Source of the DNA: JBGTNQ01 sp964646785
GTDB taxonomy: Bacteria > Patescibacteriota > Minisyncoccia > Phycocordibacterales > Zambryskibacteraceae
Assembly: GCA_964646785.1 (NCBI GenBank)
Contig: CAZYGU010000011.1
Location: 1-25,173 of the forward strand
Length of the DNA stretch: 25,173 nucleotides
Direction of reading: 5' to 3'
The notes beneath the pieces were generated by a model. That model searched no databases. It was not told the origin of the DNA and was given only the letters and a program-made list of their open reading frames with translations. The first letter of the stretch is position 1; every line of letters begins with the position of its first letter. Shown piece after piece: positions 6,577 to 13,766 of this stretch. Both the position numbers and the translations under genes were made by a program.

Positions 6577-7590
6577 ATGTCATTTTTTTCCAAAAAACTG
6601 GGAATAGATCTAGGGACGACAAGTGTTCTTGTGTATGTTCCTGGAAAGGGAATTGTACTTAATGAACCCTCAGTTGTAGCTATTTCTGAAGAAGATAAAA
6701 AGATTCTTGCGATTGGTCTTGAGGCAAAAAAAATGATTGGAAAGACTCCGGATTCGATTGTTGCGTACAGACCTATGAAAGATGGTGTTATTGCAGATTA
6801 TCGAGTGACAGAAGCAATGCTTCGTTACTACATGACAAAGGCGTTAGGAAGATTCAATATTGCAAAACCAGAAGTACTCATTTCGGTTCCTGCTGGAGTA
6901 ACATCAACAGAGAGACGTGCTGTCGTCGAAGCTGCAATAAAAGCTGGTGCAAAAAGTGCATATGTAGTAAAGGAACCAATTCTTGCAGCTATTGGAGCAG
7001 GTATCCCGATTCATGAACCTGTTGGACATATGATTGTTGATATTGGTGGTGGAACAACTGATGTAGCGGTAATCTCACTTGGGGGTATTGTTGCGTCAAC
7101 GTCAGTGAAATGTGCTGGGAACCGTATCGATGTTGCAATTTCCGATTATATTAAAAAGACATTTAATCTTGGTATTGGAGATAAAACGGCAGAGGAAATA
7201 AAAATTAAAATTGGTTCAGCAATTCCACTTGATGAGGAACTAACGATGAGTATTAAAGGAAGAGACTATGTTTTAGGACTCCCTCGTTCGGTTGAAATAA
7301 AAACAAATGAGATAACCAAAGCGATTAGTAAAGAACTTCGCGATATTGTAAAAGCGATTAAAGATGTTCTTCAGGAAACTCCTCCTGAGCTTGCGTCAGA
7401 TATTATTGATAAAGGGATTATTATGACTGGTGGTTCGTCGCAACTTCGAAATCTTCCAGAGCTTGTATTTCGTCGTACTGGAGTAAAGGCAGTTCTTGCA
7501 AAGGATGCTCTCTATTGTGTCGCGCGTGGAACAGGTATCGCTCTCGAACATTTGGATATATACAAGAAAAGTATTATTGCGAAAAGATAG
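6577..7590 (+). CDS. mreB: MreB-family actin-like protein (stand-alone paralogue)
   Basis: A 337-residue MreB. Phosphate-1 motif GIDLGTTSVLVYV (9-21), catalytic-Glu region VKEPILAAIGAG (E133), phosphate-2 DIGGGTTDVAVISLGG (155-170), and the adenosine motif IIMTGGSSQL near the C terminus are all present. It forms ATP-dependent membrane filaments that guide wall synthesis. The second copy at 12693 lies in the mreC-mrdA operon and has the more typical EEPMAAAIG; this copy has KEPILAAIG and a shorter N terminus (MSFFSKK, an amphipathic membrane-binding candidate). It has no mreC partner beside it. It is divergent from the PEGA-like gene and followed by a minus-strand ncRNA. This may be a specialised paralogue; which copy is the main elongasome MreB is inferred from context only. 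Confidence 0.95.
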   Translation: MSFFSKKLGIDLGTTSVLVYVPGKGIVLNEPSVVAISEEDKKILAIGLEAKKMIGKTPDSIVAYRPMKDGVIADYRVTEAMLRYYMTKALGRFNIAKPEVLISVPAGVTSTERRAVVEAAIKAGAKSAYVVKEPILAAIGAGIPIHEPVGHMIVDIGGGTTDVAVISLGGIVASTSVKCAGNRIDVAISDYIKKTFNLGIGDKTAEEIKIKIGSAIPLDEELTMSIKGRDYVLGLPRSVEIKTNEITKAISKELRDIVKAIKDVLQETPPELASDIIDKGIIMTGGSSQLRNLPELVFRRTGVKAVLAKDALYCVARGTGIALEHLDIYKKSIIAKR

Positions 7591-7631
7591 ATATAGATAA
7601 CTATAGCTAGTTTTACGTTGTTAATTATATT

Positions 7632-7658
7632 AAAAAAAGGCCCCTGAATAAGGGGGCC
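7632..7658 (-). terminator. Intrinsic terminator of the structured RNA
   Basis: On the minus strand a GC-rich stem GGCCCCC(T)/(A)GGGGCC (7651-7658 with 7639-7645) is followed by seven T at 7638-7632. Confidence 0.9.
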
Positions 7659-7845
7659 AAAGTTGTAACGGAACCAACGTATGTGTGCTGTTGCACATTC
7701 TATACGTGAGCTTGTGAGGCTCATGTTCCGTTCACAGATCTCCGTTAGTGAGTTGTGGAAGCGCTCGGCTAGGGGACCAGTGGTCCCCATCGCGCGGCGC
7801 CGTTTTTGGGACCATTCTGGCCCTAGCCGATAGTGAACAGTTACA
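7632..7845 (-). ncRNA. Candidate novel structured non-coding RNA (about 210 nt)
   Basis: A complete minus-strand transcription unit without a convincing gene: promoter at 7852-7879, terminator at 7632-7658. The RNA would fold into two domains. Domain 1: GTTCAC/GTGAAC (7833-7838 with 7730-7735) encloses a perfect 9-bp stem CGGCTAGGG/CCCTAGCCG (7766-7774 with 7821-7829) and a competing near-perfect palindrome GGGGACCAGTGGTCCCC (7772-7788). Domain 2: AACGGAAC/GTTCCGTT (7667-7674 with 7725-7732) encloses two hairpins (ACGTAT/ATACGT 7677-7707; TGAGC/GCTCA 7707-7723). About 30 nt (7736-7765) look single-stranded. It does not match 6S, SRP, RNase P or tmRNA landmarks that I know. A 27-codon frame (7815-7732, start MVPKTAPRDG) exists but has no Shine-Dalgarno and lies across the stems. 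Confidence 0.7.
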
Positions 7846-7851
7846 AAGATG

Positions 7852-7879
7852 ATCTTATCATAATTAAAAAATATGTCAA
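7852..7879 (-). promoter_or_regulatory. Promoter of the structured RNA
   Basis: On the minus strand TTGACA (7879-7874), a 16-nt AT-rich spacer, and TAAGAT (7857-7852). The predicted start is near 7845. Confidence 0.75.
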
Positions 7880-7892
7880 GTATCATGAATAA

Positions 7893-7921
7893 ATGACATC
7901 AATCTACGGTACTGGTAAGCT
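7893..7921 (+). promoter_or_regulatory. Promoter of the delta'-like gene
   Basis: ATGACA (7893-7898), a 17-nt spacer, and TAAGCT with a TGn extension (TGG-TAAGCT, -10 at 7916-7921). Transcription would start near 7928, after the first in-frame ATG (7924), which favours ATG 7933 as the real start and a very short leader. It diverges from the ncRNA promoter just upstream. Confidence 0.5.
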
Positions 7922-7932
7922 ATATGCTATCT

Positions 7933-8622
7933 ATGTCGTTTTTTATTGATCATCACAATCTTCATCACGCATATCTTATTGTTGGAGAAAGAAATCTAAT
8001 TCGAAAAGATCTTTTTTCATTTCTTGAAGATCAACTCTCATTCTCTCTTCGTGCAAATCCAGATTTTTGGATTGGCGAGCATGAAGTTTTTACAATTGAT
8101 GATGCCCGAATGCTGACAACTCAGCATGAAAGGAAGTCGTTTTCTGGTGGAAGAAAAATATTTGTTATTTTTTCTGATGGAATAACCATTGAAGCCCAAA
8201 ATGCACTATTGAAACTTTTTGAGGAGCCTATCGTCGGGAACCATTTCTTTTTGGTTATGTCAGAGGACAAAGATATTCTTCCAACACTTCGGTCTCGAGT
8301 ACAGACTGTTGCTGTCACAGAGGAAGAAAAAACTTCAAAAGAAAAAGAACAGTTTGGAAGAAAGTTCCTTTCCTCATCAATTGGAGATCGTATGAAGCTT
8401 GTTTCGAGTATTGCCGAATCAAAGGATAAGGTTGAAGCAAAGCGACTTATTCGTTCTTTGATTGATACTATTCATAGTGAATGTTCAGATGAAAGGAGTC
8501 TTTTGCGAATGACCCCAGTACTTGAGGATCTCATGAAAACAGATGATTACCTTTCTGATAGATCACCATCAATAAAAATTCTTCTTGAGCATATTGCAAG
8601 TAGCGCACCGCATATTTCATAA
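7933..8622 (+). CDS. holB: DNA polymerase III delta'-like clamp-loader protein, reduced
   Basis: About 229 residues (232 if the ATG at 7924 is used; the promoter geometry favours 7933). It resembles the AAA+ part of delta'/gamma subunits: HHAYLIVGE near the N terminus, FTIDDARMLTTQ (compare family i.vdqiR.l), then AQNALLKLFEEP, FFLVMSEDKDILPTLRSRVQ (the sensor-1 and SRC-like region). It lacks a Walker A loop (the site reads VGERNLIR), the zinc cysteines and the C-terminal collar domain of a full HolB (about 330 residues). It probably acts in the clamp loader as a non-ATPase subunit, as delta' does. It is followed 11 nt later by a YdjM-like gene. Confidence 0.75.
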   Translation: MSFFIDHHNLHHAYLIVGERNLIRKDLFSFLEDQLSFSLRANPDFWIGEHEVFTIDDARMLTTQHERKSFSGGRKIFVIFSDGITIEAQNALLKLFEEPIVGNHFFLVMSEDKDILPTLRSRVQTVAVTEEEKTSKEKEQFGRKFLSSSIGDRMKLVSSIAESKDKVEAKRLIRSLIDTIHSECSDERSLLRMTPVLEDLMKTDDYLSDRSPSIKILLEHIASSAPHIS

Positions 8623-8632
8623 CATTTTTACC

Positions 8633-9148
8633 ATGATACTTTTTACTCACGCTGTCGTAGGTGGTGCAGTAGGATCAGTGATACAAAGTCATCCTGTTCT
8701 CGCTTTTGGTGCGGGTTTTTTAAGTCATTTTCTTCTTGATGCAATTCCTCATTGGGATTATAAACTTGAATCGGGGACAAGCATTACTCCACAGAATAAA
8801 CTTCAAGGAGACTTTTCGATTAACAAACAATTTTTATTTGATCTTATTAAAATAGGTACTGATATGCTTTCTGGTTTTGTTATCACGTATGTATTTATAT
8901 ATGGAAATATTCTGAATCCACAAGATTTTTTCGGTGGAAATATTTTCTGGGGGCTTGTCGGAGGGGTACTTCCAGATTTTTTGCAATTCGCTTATTACAA
9001 AACAAAAAAAGAACCCCTAACAAGTCTCCAGAAGTTCCATATATGGTCACACTCATCTATTCGATTACATGATTGGTATATTCTTGGTCCCACAATACAA
9101 CTCCTTATTGTTACCTGTGTTGTTGTTCTTGCAAAATTGATTCATTGA
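8633..9148 (+). CDS. YdjM-like membrane-bound putative metal-dependent hydrolase
   Basis: 171 residues from ATG 8633, giving MILFTHAVVGGAVGSVIQSH; an earlier in-frame ATG (8585) overlaps the previous gene and is unlikely. The pattern THA-VGGAVG, then H.VLAFGAGFLSHFLLDAIPHWDY matches the YdjM / DUF457-like family of inner-membrane putative hydrolases, with the His/Asp set SHFLLD-IPHWD and a C-terminal HIWSHSSIRLHDW that would complete a metal site. Four or so TM segments are visible (about 10-35, 78-95, 100-125, 150-170). The substrate is unknown. It probably shares a transcript with the delta'-like gene. Confidence 0.7.
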   Translation: MILFTHAVVGGAVGSVIQSHPVLAFGAGFLSHFLLDAIPHWDYKLESGTSITPQNKLQGDFSINKQFLFDLIKIGTDMLSGFVITYVFIYGNILNPQDFFGGNIFWGLVGGVLPDFLQFAYYKTKKEPLTSLQKFHIWSHSSIRLHDWYILGPTIQLLIVTCVVVLAKLIH

Positions 9149-9172
9149 TTTTGGTCACTTCTCTGTTAGAAT
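9145..9172 (+). promoter_or_regulatory. Promoter of frr with very short leader
   Basis: TTGATT (9145-9150), a 16-nt spacer, and TAGAAT with TGn extension (TGT-TAGAAT, 9167-9172). The ATG at 9185 is 12 nt after the -10, so the leader would be only about 5 nt and no Shine-Dalgarno could fit. Confidence 0.6.
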
Positions 9173-9184
9173 GTCACTACTGCA

Positions 9185-9736
9185 ATGGCTTACAATTTTC
9201 AACCATTAAAACAAAAAATTTCTGAAACTGAAGAGTGGCTCAAAAAGGAGTTTTCTCAGATACGAACTGGACGAGCAACTCCTGTTATTCTAGATGCAGT
9301 TTCTGTTGAGGTGTATGGATCTATGATGGGAATACAGCAGGTAGCAAGTGTTACCATTGAAGACCCTAAAACAATTCGTATTTCACCATGGGATACGAGT
9401 CAAATAAAAGCAATTGAAAAGGGGATCATAGATTCAAATCTTGGACTTTCTGTTTCTGTTGATGATAAAGGTCTTCGTGTCATGTTTCCTGAACTTACTT
9501 CGGAGAGGCGAGTGCAACTTGTAAAGGTTTCTAAACAAAAGCTTGAAGAAGCACGAGTTTCTCTACGAAAGGAAAGAGAAGACACACGAGCAGATATTGC
9601 TGCAAAAGAAAAAGAAGGTGCTATGGGTGAGGATGAAAAATTTCGTCTCAACGATGAATTACAGAGCCTGATTGATCAGGCAAACGCTACACTTGACCAG
9701 CTAGCAGAAAAAAAAGAGAAGGAAGTACTTGAGTAA
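9185..9736 (+). CDS. frr: Ribosome recycling factor
   Basis: A 183-residue RRF of normal length. It releases post-termination ribosomes together with EF-G. Conserved features: the N-terminal helix with LKKEFSQIRTGRATP (family l...l..irtgRa.p.lld.i.v.yyG), VEVYGSMMGIQQVASVTIEDPKTIRISPWD, then the long C-terminal helices (SERRVQLVKVSKQKLEEARVS with RKEREDTRADI, and the E-K-E-V-L end). It heads an operon with rseP (14 nt later) and a small hypothetical. Confidence 0.97.
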   Translation: MAYNFQPLKQKISETEEWLKKEFSQIRTGRATPVILDAVSVEVYGSMMGIQQVASVTIEDPKTIRISPWDTSQIKAIEKGIIDSNLGLSVSVDDKGLRVMFPELTSERRVQLVKVSKQKLEEARVSLRKEREDTRADIAAKEKEGAMGEDEKFRLNDELQSLIDQANATLDQLAEKKEKEVLE

Positions 9737-9750
9737 GAAATGAGCTCTCT

Positions 9751-10842
9751 ATGAACGTTATTATTTTTATTATTATTTTAGCAGCACTTATTCTTGTCCA
9801 TGAATTTGGTCATTTTATTGTTGCAAAAAAATTTGGAATCAAAGTTACTGAGTTTGGACTCGGATTTCCCCCAAAGGTTTGGGGTGTTCAAAAAGGTGAA
9901 ACTTTGTACTCACTGAATGTGATTCCTTTTGGGGGTTTTGTGAAAATTTTTGGAGAAAATCCTGACGAGGAGTCAATTTCTGGTCCTGAGAAAGAAAGAA
10001 GTATTGTTCATAAAAACCGTGCAATTCAGGCGGCTGTATTGGTTGCAGGCGTTGCGTTTAACATTATCTTTGCATGGATTCTTATTTCAACTGGATACAT
10101 TATGGGTCTACCAACACCAGTTGAACATACCGGACGAGGAGTGGTTGTAAATCCGCATGTTGTCATTACGGGTGTCCAATCAAATTCTCCTGCTGCTCTC
10201 GCTGATGTAAAAGCGGGTGATACGATTGTTGAGATTTCCTCTGGAAAATATATTGCAAAAGAAATAACTCCAGAGATCGTTTCAAATTTTATTGAGGCAC
10301 ACGGAAAGCAGGGAATCACACTTAATCTTACTCGGGGTGAAGAATTACTTTCAAAAAATATTAAAGCTGTAGAAGGTGTTGTTGAAGGAAAACTTGCTGT
10401 GGGTATCGGAATGGAAAATATTGGAACCCTTAAGTTACCAATACACCTTGCATTGTGGGAGGGAGCAGTAGTAACCGCTAGAACACTTGAGCAGGTAGTT
10501 ATAGGACTCGGATCTTTCTTTGCTCAGATATTTGCGGGTAATCCTGATTTATCACAAGTTACTGGCCCTGTAGGTATCGTGGGTCTTGTGGGTGATGTTT
10601 CAAAACTTGGATTTGTGTACCTTCTTTCATTTACAGCTGTTATCTCACTTAATCTTGCTGTTATTAATTTACTACCGTTTCCTGCATTAGATGGAGGACG
10701 ATTAGTTGTTGTAGCAATTGAAGCTATTATTCAAAGAGCGTTAAACCCAAAAGTGCTTAACTGGGTAAATGGTATTGGTTTTTCACTACTTATTCTTCTT
10801 ATGATTGCAGTCACTGTTCATGATGTATTAAAATTGTTTTAA
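9751..10842 (+). CDS. rseP: RseP/site-2-type intramembrane zinc metalloprotease with PDZ domain
   Basis: A 363-residue S2P-family protease. Zinc motif HEFGH at 17-21 in the first TM segment; the third ligand motif NLLPFPALDGGR at 306-317 (D314); the membrane-reentrant GGFVKIFGE at 61-69; one PDZ domain about 128-215 (ITGVQSNSPAALADVKAGD is the typical carboxylate-binding loop area). TM segments are about 1-22, 94-115, 287-312 and 338-360. It would cleave TM segments of regulators or remnant signal peptides. E. coli RseP has two PDZ domains (450 residues); a single one is common in Gram-positive types. It is co-transcribed with frr. Confidence 0.95.
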   Translation: MNVIIFIIILAALILVHEFGHFIVAKKFGIKVTEFGLGFPPKVWGVQKGETLYSLNVIPFGGFVKIFGENPDEESISGPEKERSIVHKNRAIQAAVLVAGVAFNIIFAWILISTGYIMGLPTPVEHTGRGVVVNPHVVITGVQSNSPAALADVKAGDTIVEISSGKYIAKEITPEIVSNFIEAHGKQGITLNLTRGEELLSKNIKAVEGVVEGKLAVGIGMENIGTLKLPIHLALWEGAVVTARTLEQVVIGLGSFFAQIFAGNPDLSQVTGPVGIVGLVGDVSKLGFVYLLSFTAVISLNLAVINLLPFPALDGGRLVVVAIEAIIQRALNPKVLNWVNGIGFSLLILLMIAVTVHDVLKLF

Positions 10843-10844
10843 AT

Positions 10845-11180
10845 ATGAATCCTGAAAAACCCGAACTCGATATTCCAGCAGTTGAAGTCAAGTACGATCG
10901 CAAAACCTTGAGTCTAAAGAGGGATATACAAATGGCAGTTATTTTTCGCTTTTGTGAAGGTGATGTCCATAACACTGAGCGTGTTACAAAATGGATTAAT
11001 TCCTGTTCAAAAGATTTTCGAGATATTTTTGAACAACGACTTATTCAAGATGATGGATTTTTGGAATTGTGTGAAACTAACCCAGATAAAGTTGTCGAAG
11101 AAATAACAGAAGAGCTAAAAAAACGCCATCAATTTCCTACTGTACTTGATGAAATGAGTGAAACAGAAGAAGCTGCGTAA
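10845..11180 (+). CDS. Hypothetical protein, 111 residues, soluble and acidic
   Basis: It starts 3 nt after rseP stops, so it is surely in the same operon. No signal peptide or TM segment. The sequence is charged and mostly helical: VTKWINSCSKDFRDIFEQRLIQDD followed by LETNPDKVVEEITEELKKR-like helices, and an acidic tail (DEMSETEEAA). I do not recognise a family. Three cysteines (at about 38, 52 and 74) are not arranged as a zinc site. Confidence 0.75.
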   Translation: MNPEKPELDIPAVEVKYDRKTLSLKRDIQMAVIFRFCEGDVHNTERVTKWINSCSKDFRDIFEQRLIQDDGFLELCETNPDKVVEEITEELKKRHQFPTVLDEMSETEEAA

Positions 11181-11423
11181 CTCTTCTGGGTGGCTCATTT
11201 GTACACATATCTACTGCTGTTTTTTGTTGTTCAAATAACAATGAACACACAAAAAAGAATACTGTCAACCCTTGTTTGCTCATAAGGCCAATCTACGCTA
11301 CTATTTTGCAATGAATAGTTTTCAGTACAACACAAAAAATAACTCACTATTTCTCGTTGGTATGCCGCGATACCCCCGACACCTCATTAGTTTTTATATG
11401 TTTATTTCTCAATAATTTTTACA
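11181..11423 (+). promoter_or_regulatory. proS upstream region with candidate promoter and 34-codon frame
   Basis: A non-coding stretch of 243 nt. A possible promoter is TTGCTC (about 11276-11281), 17-nt spacer, TACTAT (11299-11304), with an ATG only 6 nt later at 11311. That ATG opens a 34-codon frame ending at TAA 11413-11415, 8 nt before proS, that contains an M-P-R-Y-P-R run. It might be a leader peptide, but coding evidence is weak. No terminator or riboswitch is recognised. Confidence 0.3.
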
Positions 11424-12689
11424 ATGAAACAATCACAATTATTTACAAAAACTCGTAAAGAGGCTCCAAAGGATGAGGTATCAAAAAATGCTCAACTTTT
11501 AATTCGCGCAGGATATATCCACAAAGAAATGGCAGGTGTGTATGCTTACTTACCACTTGGACTTCGTGTTGTTGAAAATATTAAAAAAATTGTTCGCGAA
11601 GAAATGAATGCTATTGGGGGGCAGGAGTTGATTATGACTGCTCTTCAGCGAAAAGAGTTATGGGAGCAGACAAAGCGATGGGGAGACGACGTTGTTGATA
11701 TTTGGTTTAAATCAGAATTGAAAGCAGGTGGAGAAGTTGGTTTTGGTTGGTCGCATGAAGAACCAATTGCGAATATGATGAAGAGCTTCATTGCAAGTTT
11801 TAGAGATCTTCCTGTTTTTGTGTATCAGTTTCAAACGAAATTAAGAAATGAACTCAGAGCAAAAAGTGGGATTATGCGCGGGAGAGAATTTATTATGAAG
11901 GACATGTACTCATTTTGTATTGGTGAGGATGATCATAATAAAATTTACAACGCGACAATTGATGCATATATGCGTGTGTACAACAAACTAGGAATCGGTG
12001 AAGACACATTTGTAACATTCGCATCTGGTGGAGCGTTTACGCAATTTAGTCATGAATTTCAAACAATTGCAGAAACAGGGGAGGATAAGATCTACATTAA
12101 TAGAGAAAAAAAGATTGCTATTAATGAAGAGGTACTAAACGATGAAACACTTCAAAAACTAAATATTACTCGTGATGATCTTACTGAAGTAAATACTGCA
12201 GAAGTTGGAAATATTTTTAATTTTGGAACACAAAAATCTGAAGACCTTGGATTGTACTTCACTAATGAACAAGGGGAGAAGACACCTGTCTGGATGGGAT
12301 CATACGGTATTGGTATCACTCGTGTCATGGGACTTCTTGTTGAAAAAATGTCTGATGACAAAGGGATTGTATGGCCAGAAGCTGTTGCACCATTCCATCT
12401 CCATCTTATTGAAGTGATGGGTAAAGATGGTAAACCAAGTGAACGTGCATTGGAATTATGCAAAAAACTTGAAGCAATCGGTGTTACAACCCTTCATGAT
12501 GATCGTGATGTAAGACCAGGAGAAAAATTTGCAGATGCAGATCTTATGGGTATTCCATTGCAAGCTATTATTTCTGAGCGAAATAGTGCTGACAACACAA
12601 TTGAAGTTAAGAAGAGAAAAACAGGACAAACTGAAATTGTATCTGAAGCTGACTTTTTGTCTGGAGAATTTGCGAAACTTTTCAATTAA
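11424..12689 (+). CDS. proS: Prolyl-tRNA synthetase, short form without editing insertion
   Basis: A 421-residue class II ProRS that charges tRNA-Pro. Motif 1 region LPLGLRVVENI (43-53), motif 2 RNELRAKSGIMRGREF (141-156) with MKDMYSF after it, and motif 3 MGSYGIGITR (291-300) are intact; the anticodon-binding domain spans about 323-421 (DDRDVRPGEKFADADLMGIP is typical). The roughly 180-residue INS editing domain of E. coli ProRS is replaced by about 40 residues (220-260), so mischarged Ala-tRNA-Pro cannot be cleared in cis. Other lineages such as alphaproteobacteria also lack INS. It leads into the mreB-mreC-mrdA operon with only 3 nt to mreB. Confidence 0.96.
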   Translation: MKQSQLFTKTRKEAPKDEVSKNAQLLIRAGYIHKEMAGVYAYLPLGLRVVENIKKIVREEMNAIGGQELIMTALQRKELWEQTKRWGDDVVDIWFKSELKAGGEVGFGWSHEEPIANMMKSFIASFRDLPVFVYQFQTKLRNELRAKSGIMRGREFIMKDMYSFCIGEDDHNKIYNATIDAYMRVYNKLGIGEDTFVTFASGGAFTQFSHEFQTIAETGEDKIYINREKKIAINEEVLNDETLQKLNITRDDLTEVNTAEVGNIFNFGTQKSEDLGLYFTNEQGEKTPVWMGSYGIGITRVMGLLVEKMSDDKGIVWPEAVAPFHLHLIEVMGKDGKPSERALELCKKLEAIGVTTLHDDRDVRPGEKFADADLMGIPLQAIISERNSADNTIEVKKRKTGQTEIVSEADFLSGEFAKLFN

Positions 12690-12692
12690 CAT

Positions 12693-13766
12693 ATGAAGTT
12701 TATAAAACCTGGAACATTCGAAAAGTTTAGAAAACTGGTCTCAAATGACATCGGTATTGATTTGGGTACTGCGAATACCTTGGTGTATGTTCGAGGTGCT
12801 GGAATTGTACTTAATGAGCCATCAGTAGTTGCAGTGAATCAAAAGACAGGACGTGTTGTTGCTGTTGGTACGGAGGCGAAACAAATGCTTGGAAGAACAC
12901 CAGGTCATATTGTTGCTATCAGGCCGCTTGTTGATGGGGTTATTTCTGACTTTGAAGTTACTGAAGAAATGATTACGTATCTTATTAATCGTGCTCAAAA
13001 AGAAACAAAAAAAATGTTTGGGCCGAGAGTTGTTGTCGGAGTACCATCTGGAGTTACAAATGTTGAAATACGAGCAGTACGTGATGCAACGCGAAATGCG
13101 GGTGCAAGTGAAGTACATATTGTTGAAGAACCAATGGCAGCTGCTATAGGTATGAGACTTCCCGTTAAAGATCCCGTTGGATCAATGGTTATTGATATTG
13201 GAGGTGGTACTTCGGATATTGCAGTTATTTCACTTGGAGGGGTTGTTCGGTCAAAAAATTTGAGAATTGCTGGCGATAAACTAAATGCTGATATCACTTC
13301 GTATATTCGTGGTGAATTTAAAATTTTGATTGGTGAAAAAACAGCTGAGGATATTAAAATTGCCATTGGAGCTATTCTTCCAGGCGAAGTTCCTCTTGAG
13401 GCATCAATTAAAGGAAGAGATCTCATTACTGGTCTTCCGAGAGAAGTTATTATCACTGATGCAGATATTCGAGAAGCAATTTCACTTTCAGTAGCAAGTC
13501 TTATTGAGGCAACACGTGAAGTGCTTGAAACAACACCACCTGAGGTCTTGTCTGATGTGATGAATCGAGGAATTCATCTTGCTGGTGGAGGTGCGCTCAT
13601 TAAAGGACTAGCACAACTTATTGAGGAAGAAATAAAGATTCCTGTACATGTTGCATCAGATCCGCTAACCGCAGTTGCACGAGGTACCGGTATCATTCTC
13701 GAAGATTTAGAGGGATTCAAAGAAGTTCTCATTCAAAACGAAGATGAACTACCATATCAAAACTAA
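12693..13766 (+). CDS. mreB: Rod-shape-determining protein MreB (operon copy)
   Basis: A 357-residue MreB with all actin-fold signatures: phosphate-1 GIDLGTANTLVYV (21-33), VEEPMAAAIG with the conserved double Glu, phosphate-2 DIGGGTSDIAVISLGG, and the adenosine motif GIHLAGGGALIKGL. It carries about 14 extra N-terminal residues (MKFIKPGTFEKFRK), a likely amphipathic membrane helix, and an acidic tail (IQNEDELPYQN). It overlaps mreC by 23 nt, so translation is coupled. It is the copy expected to run the elongasome with MreC and PBP2. Compare the paralogue at 6577. Confidence 0.97.
   Translation: MKFIKPGTFEKFRKLVSNDIGIDLGTANTLVYVRGAGIVLNEPSVVAVNQKTGRVVAVGTEAKQMLGRTPGHIVAIRPLVDGVISDFEVTEEMITYLINRAQKETKKMFGPRVVVGVPSGVTNVEIRAVRDATRNAGASEVHIVEEPMAAAIGMRLPVKDPVGSMVIDIGGGTSDIAVISLGGVVRSKNLRIAGDKLNADITSYIRGEFKILIGEKTAEDIKIAIGAILPGEVPLEASIKGRDLITGLPREVIITDADIREAISLSVASLIEATREVLETTPPEVLSDVMNRGIHLAGGGALIKGLAQLIEEEIKIPVHVASDPLTAVARGTGIILEDLEGFKEVLIQNEDELPYQN

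Noticed and set aside
7512..7886. A 124-residue minus-strand reading frame over the ncRNA and the mreB 3' end
   Set aside because: It begins upstream of the predicted transcription start, crosses the terminator hairpin and T tract, and continues into mreB antisense; its composition follows the RNA stems rather than a protein.
12822..13456. Minus-strand frames inside mreB, proS and other genes
   Set aside because: They are antisense shadows of well-recognised genes and show no family features or start signals.
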